Source: Ipomoea triloba (Eukaryota; Streptophyta; Magnoliopsida; Solanales; Convolvulaceae). From it: a DNA stretch of 64,000 nt. Shown here piece by piece: positions 45,821-57,645 of the stretch. The translations under genes and the position numbers were made by a program. The notes under the pieces were generated by a model that saw only the letters and a program-made list of their open reading frames with translations, searched no databases and was not told the origin of the DNA. Each line of letters starts with the position of its first letter. Position 1 is the stretch's first letter. The stretch covers positions 14,670,675 to 14,734,674 of the forward strand of contig NC_044922.1 of assembly GCF_003576645.1 (NCBI RefSeq), given 5' to 3'.

Positions 45821-46262
45821 GGCAAAAACTTGTGTGAGACTGTTTCACCATGAGAAGGTCGGGTCGGGTTAAGATGCAAATGTAACACTTAAATGTACAA
45901 ATGTCATACTTATATGATCAAATGTAATACTAATTAGGAATTGTTACTTATAAGGGTAAATGTAATACTTTTAAGGGAAAATATAATACTTTTACATTTC
46001 GATTTAAAAGTATTACATTTTTCCACAAAAGTATTATATTTGCCCTTATAAGTAAGGGACACTTGTCAACATCACTTATTATGAAAAATGCATTATTTTT
46101 TCTCTAATAAGTAATAAAAATTTTATTCTTGATTAGTGTTATATTTGAGCATATAAGTATGAGATTTGCACATATAAGTATGACATTTGCATGGTGTTTT
46201 GACCCGACCCGACCTGTCTCACGAATAAGGATCCGTGAGACGGTCTCACACAAGTGTGACCC
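45821..46262. mobile_element. 442-bp MITE, GTGTGAGACCGTCTCAC family, copy 2 (inverted)
   Basis: It is the reverse-oriented relative of 43747-44192: it starts GGCAAAAACTTGTGTGAGAC and ends CGGTCTCACACAAGTGTGACC. Perfect 9-bp duplications (TTTAAAAAA) lie at 45812-45820 and 46263-46271. Its right end is 218 bp before the LBD start codon. Confidence 0.88.
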
Positions 46263-46375
46263 TTTAAAAAAAGAATAAGGAGAAAATTGTTCTTTTTTTA
46301 TTCCCTTAAAATAACGATGATGTCAGGATACTAATTTATACGTCACTAGTCACTATATCCCTTTATTTCCCCCCC

Positions 46376-46384
46376 TATATATAA
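46376..46384 (+). promoter_or_regulatory. TATA box of the LBD gene
   Basis: TATATATAA follows a C run and lies 96 bp before the start codon, which fits a transcription start near 46410. Confidence 0.6.
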
Positions 46385-46479
46385 CTCGTTGAATCAGCAA
46401 AATATTAGCGCAGACGTCTACACTTACTCTGAAAATTAAAACACAAATTGTCTCTGCAATCACGCTTTGAGACAATACA

Positions 46480-47808
46480 ATGGAGTCAAGCGACACCACC
46501 AATTCTCCGCCGTCCTCCCGCTCCGTGTCGCCGCCGTCCTCTCCGGCGTCGCCCACCACCCCATTGCCGGTGGTGATGAGCCCCTGCGCCGCCTGCAAGA
46601 TCTTGCGGCGGCGCTGCGCCGAGAAATGTGTTCTGGCGCCCTATTTCCCTCCCAACGATCCCATCAAGTTCACCACCGCTCACCGCGTCTTCGGCGCCAG
46701 CAATATTATCAAATTCTTGCAGGTCAGTTCAAAATTTCAAATGCTTCTAAACCTAATTAATGAATCAAAACATTTTTGTATTTCAAATTAATAACAGTAT
46801 GTAGTCACATATTCCATGGAACTACTGCTATAATGTTAGGTCAGAAGTAGTTATAACTTATAACCCACTATTATTTATTTCAATTTTTTAAATACATCAC
46901 CGTGCCTCAAAAACATTAAATTTTTCGGAGGATAGTCTAATAAAGTATGCAACCAGGTCTTAACTTCCAGGTAGGTTACGGTTAGTAATGAAGAAACAAA
47001 AATAGAAAATGTATTTATTTATCAACTTTTTCAATTAAAACTAAAAAAAAAAGGTAAAGAACAGAGAATTGAATGAAGTAAATTGCATGGTACTGAATAT
47101 ATAGTAATAAATTTTACGAGTAATGTTGTTCTTCCCGCCAAGAGGTGAAATCATACTTAATGCTGAGAGTATTCAATGGCAAAGTAATAAATATTTTATT
47201 GTCAATATAAATATATATATTTTTTTAGAGTCTTACAATATTGGGTTTAAAATTTGAATAATGAGCATGGAAAGTAATTTTCAAACTTTATATTGTGGCA
47301 TCCAAATCAAATTTAATACTGATGCATTGACCAACTACTTCTGGCTTTTGGCATTGAAGTAAACACATATATATATTTTATGTGGTCCTGATTATAATTA
47401 TATTTTTATTTATTAATTTTGAATATTTAGGAGTTACCGGAGAATCAGAGGGCGGACGCCGTGAGCAGCATGGTGTACGAGGCGAACGCGCGGCTGAGAG
47501 ATCCGGTGTACGGCTGCGCCGGCGCGATCGATCAGCTCCAGAAGCAAGTGAACATGCTTCAGGCGCAGCTCGCCAAGGCTCAAGCCGAGGTGTTCAATAT
47601 GCAGTGCCAACACGCCAATATAATGGCGCTTTACTGCGAGATGGCTCGATCTTCTTCTCCGCCGCCGCAGCAATTTTCTTTCGACGATTTTTCTGGCCGG
47701 AATGGACTCCGCAGCGGCGGCGACGGCGGCTATTGCGACTACATCGACGAAGACAACAGCTTGGATTCGTTCTGGGACCAATTAAACACCCTCGGCATGA
47801 GCATGTGA
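46480..47808 (+). CDS. LOB-domain transcription factor, class I, LBD1/LBD11-like (two exons)
   Basis: Exons 46480-46722 and 47431-47808 (donor CAG|GTCAGT, acceptor TATTTAG|GAG) give 206 residues. After a Ser/Pro-rich lead (1-33) comes the LOB domain: zinc-finger-like C block C36-X2-C39-X6-C46-X3-C50 (CAACKILRRRCAEKC), the GAS block from FGASNIIKFLQ through DPVYGC (71-110), and a leucine-zipper-like L117-X6-L124-X3-L128-X6-V135. The zipper marks class I. The C-terminal half is poorly conserved, acidic and Gln/Ser-rich. LBD proteins are plant-specific nuclear DNA-binding factors controlling organ boundary, vascular and lateral organ development. The nearest relatives by memory are Arabidopsis LBD1 and LBD11. 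The intron position after KFLQ is the usual one for this family. The gene is far more GC-rich than its surroundings. Confidence 0.95.
46723..47430 (+). other. Intron of the LBD gene
   Basis: A 708-bp AT-rich intron with GT-AG borders. The joined frame gives the conserved KFLQELPENQRADA. Confidence 0.93.
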
Positions 47809-47908
47809 TGATCCGATCTCGCGATATCGCCACCGCCCGCCGGCGACGAAACTAGTCGACCTAACTTTTTAGTTTGAATTTCACGAAGTGAAATTTAGTT
47901 TTTATGCC

Positions 47909-47914
47909 AATAAA
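47909..47914 (+). terminator. Candidate polyadenylation signal of the LBD gene
   Basis: AATAAA lies about 100 bp after the stop codon in AT-rich sequence. Confidence 0.5.
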
Positions 47915-48005
47915 ATTAAATATAATGTAAAATATTATAAAGAGTTTGTTGAGTTTGTTAATCCGACTTTGGATAAGTCAAATATAATCAATTAATTTTT
48001 CTTAG

Positions 48006-48452
48006 AGTTAATTATTGAATGGTTACTTGATTATTATACCCAAATTATCTGGTTCTTGACTTTTTTCTTCTTTTTTTTTTGCCTAATTAAGTTCTTAATT
48101 TTTAAATTTTCAATTAATTTGATCCTCCGTGTGGTCAACGCCAGAAATCTATTTAATTTGAGGGTATTGCTTAAATTTCACATCACATGCACAATTTTCC
48201 TTTCTTATTAAATCGAAGAGTTAATTACTGAAATTATCCATGGACTATAGTGAAATTATAATTTGGTCCCGAGCAGCCCGGGAAGCAATGTGAAGTTCTA
48301 GCAATACCCTCGAATTAAACATACGTCTGACGACTAAACAAGCGGAAGATCAAATTGGTTAAAATTTCTAAAGTTGATGACCTAATTAGGCAAGGAAAAA
48401 AAAAGTCAATGACCAAATTGATAATTTCGCTATAGTCAAGATAATTAACTCC
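48006..48452. mobile_element. Foldback MITE downstream of the LBD gene
   Basis: The left arm GAGTTAATTATTG, then TTGACTTTTTTC, GCCTAATTAAG, CAATTTGATC and GAGGGTATTGC pairs with the right arm, which carries the complement in order. An extra direct copy of the terminal words at about 48209-48262 suggests a nested or rearranged copy. No clean target duplication is seen. Confidence 0.65.
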
Positions 48453-49659
48453 TTTTTTTTTTTTTAATAATATCCCGACAAAACTTATCATAACTTACAA
48501 TCAAATTACACATAATATTAGATAATTAATTATGAACGAGACCTCGGACTGCTTTTTTGAATTTGAAGTAGCAAGTCCTCGTTTGTGATTGAATACAGGC
48601 TGCTTTTTGGTGACCTAACAATTTTAATCAGTAATTATGTATCTATCAAAATTAATTGAGAGGGTGTTTGGATTCCCTTCCCAACAAGTTTTTGACTCTC
48701 TAGAGCAACTGGTCTTTGGCTGCTGCTTTCTTAATCTTGAATTCATACTTATATGGCGCCTAATTGCTTGCCAAACATGACACTGTTCACTCCTGTCTAT
48801 TCACATAACCAACCACTTGTCATCATTTCATAACTAACTCTCAACTTTATTTGATTATTTTTTGCTTTTGTTTTTTAATTCACATCAAATTATTAGCTTC
48901 ATCAGACTAATTTTCTAAGTTCGAAAATCTTGCTCAAAGTTGTTCCCAACTAATTGGTCAACTCCTCTACTGCACCCACCCCATTATATTCTCAATGAGA
49001 TTCGAACTCCTGTCATGTAATTGTAAGCAATATTTAAGTTGATTTATTCAGGACCGTTCCATTAAAAATAAAAGTTATGTCTATTTGTAAAAACAAAAAG
49101 CATAATTCCAAAAGACCTTTGAAAGATAACGAAGAAGTATAGAAGATTTCTATAACTGAGGTATAGTAATTGAGTACAAATCTATTTGACTTGAAGTTAT
49201 TGTATTCTATAACAAAAAATAAAAATGTAATAAACCAATGAAAAAAATCCAATTCAAAATTTAATTTAAAAGTGACATTTTTCTTGCATATTTAAATACA
49301 AAATTATTCACCAAATTTGAAATGTCAATTCCTTCTTGAATTTTATTTTCAGTTCAAATTAAGACTGATCTATGGATTCTAAAAACATATATAACTATCA
49401 GTTATACAAATAATGGCTTTATATATAAAATATTTTTTTTTTTAAAATTGAACCCCCAATTTGAGGCTCTGAGTTGTTGTCCTGGCCGCACATGGTCAGG
49501 GTCGGCCCGGGATTTATCCAACCACTTGAGCTAGACTTGGGGGTATTTTTTTACTTTTTTTTTTTTTTTTTTGTAGCAATGTGTAGTTGAATTGGGTGGT
49601 ACTAGCAATAGTAGCAACATGTTACATCCATATTTTACACATAGATGATTATGATTCAG
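48453..49659. other. AT-rich intergenic DNA
   Basis: No gene is seen. A GATTCGAACTCCTG sequence at about 48999-49012 resembles a tRNA-type B box, but no SINE structure was found around it. Confidence 0.5.
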
Positions 49660-49775
49660 TTCGAATTAAACAGGGCATTATGTAAATCTAACCGAAATTA
49701 GAATCGCTAGTAGGAAATTCGAATTAAACAGGGCATTATGTAAATCTAACCGAAATTAGAATCGCTAGTAGGAAA
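49660..49775 (+). repeat. Perfect 58-bp tandem duplication
   Basis: Copies at 49660-49717 and 49718-49775 are identical, beginning TTCGAATTAAACAGGGC and ending GCTAGTAGGAAA. Confidence 0.95.
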
Positions 49776-50602
49776 CTTTTGGCTCCAAACAAGATTATGG
49801 TTCTAGTTTGCATTTTATAGGAACTCGATAATTAAAGTATATTAAAAATTAATATTAAGCTAGCCTTTGTAAAATTAAGTTCAAGTATTTTATAAAAAAT
49901 GTCAATAAAAAAAAAAGAAAAAAGAGAGAGAGAGAGAGGTAAGACTTAAGAAAACTATGTAGTGGAAGTCCAAATTTATTATTATTTTTGTTTTAACTCA
50001 AAATTGTTGAATTTGAATAATTTAAAAAAGTATAATTTGATTTTTTTTTTGGTGGCTTTTTCCCCCCTTTCTTGAACACCCCCCCCCCCCCCCCCCAAAA
50101 AAAAAAAAGAAAAAGAAGTGACTATTCATTTTACTTTGTTAAATGTAAATTTGGGTGGGTCAGAAATGTAGAAAAACTTGTAATTAGCACTGATTTAGGA
50201 AAATTAAATTGAAGAATTTTCATACGAACGCGTCAAAGTATTAAGTCTTTGGTGATGAATAGAAAACTACAAGTTCTACAAATCTACAATTTTCTTCCAG
50301 AAGTTCGGTTATTAATATGATTTTATTCTTCTAAAATAAAGATTTTATTGTTATTTGTTTAATTTGTTGTTGGTTATAATAACAAATATTAGCCTCAAAA
50401 CAGGTGGTCCAATGGGGAAAGCATAACTCCCATACTTAAAAATTTACAAGTTCATTTTTAACTAAAATTCTTTTAGTTGAGTATATTGCACAAAGTCTTT
50501 TTTTCGTGTGATTTATATATTATTAGTTATTACATTGGAGTTAATTATACCAGCTATGTGATCTGTAGGTGATTAGGACCATAATTTATCGTACATATTC
50601 TG
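49776..50602. other. AT-rich intergenic DNA with an 18-base C run
   Basis: Eighteen consecutive C's at 50079-50096 are followed by an A run. A GA microsatellite lies near 49922-49940. No gene is seen. Confidence 0.6.
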
Positions 50603-50901
50603 GGGGTATTTGGTAAATAGCTATTAGCGGATTGGGTTAGTGCATTTGACTAGTTGATAGTATTAGTAATTGTAGAAAGATGTTTGGTAATTAAGTTGTT
50701 AGCTGATAGTTGATTACATTTAAAATGATTTTCTCAAAAAACTAATCGAAAAAATTTTTTTTAGCAGCATTTTGAAGCAATAAACTGTTAAAAAAAACTA
50801 ATTAATCATACACTAATTATATTGACTGCTTAACCAAATCAAACAGTTAATAGTAATCAAATAAGTCAAAATTAAGCTAATTATGTTACCAAACATGACC
50901 T
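50603..50901. mobile_element. hAT-like MITE, copy 4
   Basis: It starts GGGGTATTTGGTAAATAGC and ends GTTACCAAACATGACC, with an interior matching the 37595 copy. Confidence 0.65.
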
Positions 50902-52031
50902 TTATATTGTAATTGTAAGCTTTTTTTTTTTTTTAAATAAATAATTGTAAGTTTCTTTCTTCGTACAAAAAAATATAATAATGAAGACTATAACTTTGAA
51001 ATTGGAATTTAATTTCAACCTTTGTCGCCGTCAAAGTAGGTATAGGTTTGAAATTCAGTCGTCGGATGATTATTTTTTACCGTTCTTTTCGGTGGCAACC
51101 TTATAGAACGGGTCCATTCCTTCGTTTAGTTTTTACGCCAAAAAAGGGTAAAACTTTCAATTTACTTGAAGTTTTGGACTCATAAAAGTTTAAATAAGTG
51201 AAAATGTATTCTTTATTAACTAAAAATCATGTTGGAATTGTATTTGATACAAAATTAAATAATATATTTCATCTCAACTAAAAATCTAAATTAATTATTA
51301 TTATTATTGTTATATATTATGTGATAAATATAAATTGTTATCGAGGTTGAACTTAAATTATATATATATATAGATATATATATATAGAGAGAGAGAGAGG
51401 GGGGGGGAGGGAGGGAGGTGTATTTATATTTATATATTCATTAGGTTTGAAATTTGTATTGACTTTAAAGTATAATAGTTTTTTCACACCTTTTTTTTTG
51501 TATAACAAGAAAAATATGTCGTTATTATCAAATAGTGTACACTAGATTAGAGAAACTACAGTCCTTTTTAATAATTTACAAATCACATATGAAAAATAAA
51601 TCACACTAAACGACTCTTAAGTAAGAACGTTTTCATGTTTTGAATATGTATTTCTCCTAAAAATTTTCAAAAACATTATTTTGACCCATTTTCATAATTA
51701 ATAGCATTTGGCCGCTCATTTCCTAAACACATTTTAAGGGTCTAATGATTTTCTTCTTTTAATATCATTTCATTGATAAGAATAATAATGAAAATATTGA
51801 CTCCTTCACACCTTCATCCATGGGAATTGAAGAAAGAATTTTAAGAACATTGACTCGGCTTATTATAATCTCTATTTGGATGACGATGCATGTACGTTTC
51901 CTTCAGTACTACATTTCTACTGCGTATGTAATGAGTAATGACCATCTTTCATGTTTCCTTAAACAGGAACGTTTGTCGAGCATGCAATTAAATTCAAAAT
52001 TGCGGGTCTAACACGAACATGAAATTAAGTA

Positions 52032-52067
<36 letters not shown>
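50902..52067. other. AT-rich intergenic DNA with TA/GA/GGGA microsatellite
   Basis: A compound TA, GA, G and GGGA tract lies at about 51359-51419. No gene is recognised. Confidence 0.6.
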
Positions 52068-52073
<6 letters not shown>

Positions 52074-52815
52074 GTCCTTGGAGGGAAGGAATTAGTTGGG
52101 AAAGGAATTGTAATTTCTTGGGAAAAGAATAATGTGGGAATTAAGTGGGAGTTTAAATTCCAGTGTTTGATTGGAAGGAATAAAATTACTGGGAATTTCA
52201 ATTCCAATGTTTGGTATACGTTGGAATTGAAAGGGAATAAGTAGTGTAAAGTCCAAAATGCCCATTGTTATTGTTATTATTAATCTTAAATGACAAGTAA
52301 CTCTTGGACTCATTGCATATTTAAACATAAAAAAATATAACATATTAAATTTAAATACCACTCATCTACCGTATCTCTTGAACTAGACATATTGTAATTA
52401 ATTTTTTCATGCAAATACGTCATCAAATGTTAAGCTTCATAAGCTCTATCCAAAAAAAAAATCATAAAATCATCAAAGGTTGGCCTAGAATGATTATTGC
52501 TCATGAATGACGTTCTCTGTTGACAGTAGTTGAAAAATAATACACGTTATAATGTATAAGGGAATGTCAGATATCAATTTTAGGTTAACAAAAAGGGAAG
52601 GGTAATTTTGTCTCAGACTTATCTTTTTTCTTCCTAAAGTCCATGGAATTAAAATCCCGGGGGACCATGGGATTCTAATTCCATGAAAATGAGGGAATTG
52701 CAATTCCGTGAAATTGTAATTCCCTCCAACCAAACGAATGAATTTAGTTGCCCGCGGAATTAGGTGGGAATTAAGTGAGAATGGAATTGTAATTCCCACC
52801 AACCAAACGCTCTGT
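52068..52815. mobile_element. ~750-bp TIR element with GGAATTGYAATTCC-rich ends
   Basis: The left end TTTGGTCCTTGGAGGGAAGG and right end GTGGGAATTAC-type complement (AATTCCCACCAACCAAACG) are inverted. Many GGAATTG and CAATTCC words occur in both subterminal regions. The superfamily is not decided. A related fragment is at 60160-60225. Confidence 0.6.
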
Positions 52816-53171
52816 AAAGGTCATGATTGGATGTGGCAGTATGAGAGTTTGAATCCCACTGTAACCATGTTTGGAAAAAACCAATTTGAGCTGTTCATAT
52901 ATATATGAATCACATGATACATATGAACATTTAATTTGTATTGGTCTTATAAGTCTGCTCATCACAGACGATGATTCATACCCTGATACCAGTGGTTTTT
53001 TGTTAATAATTGTAGTCATTTATTCATTTGGTCTTAATTTTTTTTTTTTAGTCAAAATATTCGAGATTAGTAGCATTATCTTAAACTTAATGAGTACTCA
53101 AAAAAAAATCTTGAACTTAATGATAAATATTTTGTATTTTTTATAATAAGATACATGCATGGTACAATAAA

Positions 53172-53460
53172 GTCTTATTTGATGACTAATTGTTAGCAAT
53201 TAGCTGGTAATAGTTAATATTAGTTGTTTGTAGGAAATATTTAGTAAAATTAGCTATTAAATTTAGTTAATAACATGTAAAATATAATGACTATTATTGA
53301 GAAAATGTTTTTTATTTGAAATCAATAAGTTATTAATTATTACTCCGTAATAATTATGTATAACTAAAGAGATATTTTAATAATTACTGTATAATAAAAA
53401 AATTTTAAAAAAAACTTTTAATTAAGAAAATTATTTTCCACTATTTTTTATAAACAAACA
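53172..53460. mobile_element. hAT-like MITE, copy 5 (diverged)
   Basis: Words TTAGCAATTAGCTGG, TTTGTAGGAAATATTTAG, AACATGTAAAATATAATGA and a TTTATAAACAAACAC end match the family with more divergence than the other copies. Confidence 0.45.
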
Positions 53461-54774
53461 CATGCATGGAATAACACATTAATGTTTTTGTCCAAATATT
53501 CGGTGTGTGGACTAGTATTCCTTCAACCTTTGTCCTTAATTGTACCCCAAAAATGTACTAAATCTGAAAATCACAATGATGTAACCTTTGACCTGTATGT
53601 GTTGGGTAATAAGCATTTGAAGACCGGCAATCCAACATATTCTTTAATTTGACCGTCTAGAATATAGGAATTGTAACTTAGGGGACCATAATCAATCTTA
53701 TTAATTGAGTATAACCCGTGTAATGTAAATATTAAAATATTATATGATATTTTTAAATAAATGTTACGTTACCTTAAAATATTACCGGAACATATTGTAA
53801 TTAAGGAGTTTGACCAACTGCAATCATTTACATTGAAAAATGTCAATGAGAAACACGACATAATTGTTGAAATTAAATATCAAAGGGATTTTGCAATGCC
53901 ACTCAAAAGTCTTAGGTTGCCTTTTCTTGTCTATACTATCATAATGATTATTGACCAAATGGGTCCAATCTTAAAGCTTCGAACCTTCATTCATTCATAT
54001 TGCACTCTTACGGGGTGAGATCTTGTATAACAAGATTTCGGTGTGAAAATGTGAAATGTGTACTTTATGTTATAGAAGTTGTATTTTTATATAATATAAG
54101 ATGTGTGTCTTCTATTGAACCACTTAATATGGACGGTTCATTTCATACTTACTTAATAATAATGTTTACGAGATATTTTCACTTTAATTACTATGTTATT
54201 TTCTTCAAATGACGCATTCTCTTATTATTACCAATAAATATGCAAAGACCTTAGAGGGTGCGCCATATTAAAGAGTTCTATGTTAAACTTTCTCCCAAAT
54301 AAAAATCAAACTCTACAAGCGCGTTCTAAATCAAGTCCAGATTATTAGTTTTATAGTGGTCGAGATACTAATTAAATGTTATATGTCAAAAAAAAAAAAA
54401 AAAAAAGATCTCGTTGTCTAACTAAAGAGACATGCACACATGCATATGCTTAGTTGTTGATCTATATATCATTATAAGTTTGAACATGATAATGTGTTAT
54501 TTTGAAACCATCACTCAATGAATATAATTAGACCATTTAAATAACAATTACTTTAAAGGGAAAAAATATTTTGACTATAACGGGATTGAATAGAAAGCAA
54601 TAATTAAATAAATTTAATTTGTGGAATCTGTCCATTGGCCTTCACGGTCTACTTAAACCAGTCAGCTATGAACAACTTAAGTTGAATTATCTTTTTGTGG
54701 TATTTTATTGACTAGTGTCGTAAGACGAACTACTTCACTCAAATCATACCATCAAGTAATGACTGTGAGTTTTT
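53461..54774. other. AT-rich intergenic DNA
   Basis: No gene is recognised. The open frames at 53761-54018 and 54000-54212 lack domains and codon bias. Confidence 0.45.
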
Positions 54775-55025
54775 CAATTAATAAATTAAAGAAAGCAATC
54801 AAATCTTTACGACGGGCCGGGATTAAACTTAACATTATCATAGCATCAAATAGTGATGGTGAGTTTTTCCATTAATCATAGAAAGCAATCAAATCTTTAA
54901 GACGAGCAGGGATTAAACTCAACATTATCATAGCATGCATCAAATACTGGCTGTGAGTTTTTCAATTAATAAATCAAAGAAAGCAATCCAAGTCTTTAAG
55001 ACGGCCCGGGATCAAACTCAACATT
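54775..55025 (+). repeat. Three diverged ~84-94-bp tandem repeats
   Basis: Each unit has GTGAGTTTTTC, AGAAAGCAATC, TCTTTAMGACG, GGGATTAAACT and CAACATT in the same order. Unit starts are near 54775, 54859 and 54953. Confidence 0.8.
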
Positions 55026-57314
55026 CCCATTGTGATTGAGTAATATATATATACATAGGCAGTGTGCACGAGTGTGTACACTCATATTTGGATGGCCTGC
55101 CTTTATGAGGGACAATAAAGAGGTTAAAAGTTGTAGAAAAAATTTATTATGATTGGCATGGATTGCGACTCATGTATGGTGATGATTAATTATAATTCGC
55201 AAAGACGCGTTTTCGGTTGATATTTGATAACTTGACACTGAGTGTATATATCATGAACATATGAATTCCTTTTTTCTTTATTTGGTAGAATTGATGAAAA
55301 GTCTACATATTATGATCTAACCCTATCTACCACACTATACAATTCATGCCATATATGTATTTTAATAATGGGAAAATAATATTCTAATTCTTTGATGGTC
55401 AATAGTATAAATTTAATCTCGGCACTATAGGAATCAAATTGAAATATGAGATTTGGTTCTTAAAATTTTTAATGAAATCCTAATGTATAGTAATAGTGAC
55501 CTTATTATTGTCCTAATTACAAAGTATGGGAAGGTTTAACCATATCTGCTTGGGAAGTTTCGATTGGTATACTACTAAGCTAAATATACATAGTGAAATA
55601 ACTAATAAGAGAATGCAAACTAAAATGGTGACTAGGAAATTAAAGTAGGAGGCTCATGTCAAATTGCTAGAGATTAGACTTCTTTACACTAGAAGAGAAG
55701 CCCTATTTATACTGTAGTAACATGCTGACATAGTGATGACAAGCTCTTAACGAAGCTAGCGTGACGTCTCTTGATTGAAAACTCATATTAGTCACAACAA
55801 GTGTAGGCTATTAATGTGATGGCCAGTAAAGTAGTGACGGAGTTAACCTATTCAACGGTAACTTGACTGGTTTCATAACCAATCATGACCAAAATCGCAA
55901 CCAAATGTAACCAAAAAGAAACCAGAATAATACAATATTTGAATTATTAGGCCAGTAGATTAGAGTTGTCTTATCTATTCTACTTCAACTTGAACTGAAA
56001 CGGTTGGTTTTATGACTTTGGGTAATCAGCGGCGGGTCAACATCACTCTTAAAATAACGAGTATATATGAAAAATATAGAGTAATATATGAAGAGGATAT
56101 AGGTATTTTATATTGATGAATATTGCTTGTGAAAAGCGAAAATTGCCCCCTCCCTCCCCATGTATATGGGGATTGATTTATACATATTTTGGGCCTAGAA
56201 CCCTACAAGGAATAAGAATCTTAAACTGCATCATATTAAGACTTAAGAGTCATTGTTACATTGAGCTAATAAGCTCTAACCCTACTACATTAGAAATAAT
56301 GAACTTAATCTTTATTACATTATAAATACTAAGCTCAATTCTTATTAAACTCCTAAGTTGCCCTATACTGTGTATCTTTGTTGGACTTCCTAGATCCAAT
56401 AATTTTCTTGGATCGATCCATGCGACTCAAACCCAGTATACTGTCCATCGGAAACTTACCAACACCATGAACGCATACACCCATAACCCAAGTTGGGGGA
56501 GGTGATATATGATCAATGTAGTGGAATTATTTCCTTCTTAAGTTATTTAAACTTATGGGCTGTTAGAACTGGAAAAAATCAAATTTAGAAAAAATGCATT
56601 ATATATATATATAGTTAATTTGTACAATTTATATTGAAATCTGTGGATTGTCAACGTGTAGTTTAAGGACAAGTTGGGGATGTTAAGTGCAGAGTAACCT
56701 ATATTTGTTTTGAATTATTGGAGCATTATTTTCAAACACTACACTGCCCTATCAATAAAATCCAAATTGTTTGGCCAATCCTTGGAAAAATAAAGAGTGA
56801 TGCACACTTATTTCAACTACATATATATATATATATATATATATAACTTCTAATTGCCATTATTTAACTTTTCCACTTGTGCATCAATTTGAAAATATAA
56901 TGTTACATTGCCTGCTAGACACCTAACACGTTTTCGTTCCATTTTCTTAAACAAAATGAATTATTCATAACATTAGGCCAGAATGAGGTGATGAAATTAA
57001 TGGAGCTCAATTTTTCAACTATTGCGTAAACTAGTTAATTAGCTTCACGTATAATGATTGAATAGCAAATAATATTTAACACGTAAAAATTGTATTGGAG
57101 TTATGCGAGCTGATGTGTTATTGATTGGCCATGTGTCTTTGATCCTAGGCATACTGGAACAAGGTATAGGGATACAAGATTCTTTAGGACAAGAGTTTAC
57201 TTAGTGCACAATGCATAGTGACTACAAATTTCTCTCGTCATTCAAAAAAGAAAATCGAATTTATTTCCTTCATGCTCTTACCTTATCTTAGACATGTTAG
57301 GGATACACCAATCG
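55026..57314. other. AT-rich intergenic DNA
   Basis: No gene is recognised. The TA repeats at 56820-56845 and the open frame at 56113-56325 give no support for coding. Confidence 0.45.
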
Positions 57315-57645
57315 TTATACCGTGGACCAGGGTCCACAATGCATGTGGACCCTGGTCCAAAACGAGCGTGTGTAGGGTGACTGGATGAGAGCCGTTTCGA
57401 ATGACTTTAGGGAATATACAAAATCTTTGTCTAAAATACACAGAATGACTTCAGGAAATACACATAATATTGACACAACTACACAGAAATCATCCTCCTA
57501 ACATTCGAATACACAAAACACGTCACAACCTATGTTTAAGTACCCCTAACATGAATACACAGAATCGTAATCTACAATACACAGAATGCCTTCAAAAGAT
57601 ACACAAAATATTAACACAAATACACAAACCTATCCTCCTAACCTC
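57315..57645. mobile_element. Fragment with GTTATACCGTGGACC terminus and ACACAGAATG repeats
   Basis: It begins like the hairpin MITE at 18447, with a palindrome GTGGACCAGGGTCCAC. Several AATACACAGAATGACTTC-type units spaced ~60-130 bp follow. The other end was not found. Confidence 0.4.

Noticed and set aside
46467..46760. Arg/His-rich open frame overlapping LBD exon 1
   Set aside because: It is an out-of-frame shadow of the GC-rich exon; the frame from 46480 carries the full LOB C block.
47382..47855. 157-codon frame over LBD exon 2
   Set aside because: Shadow frame caused by GC-rich codons; the true frame gives the GAS block and zipper and stops at 47808.
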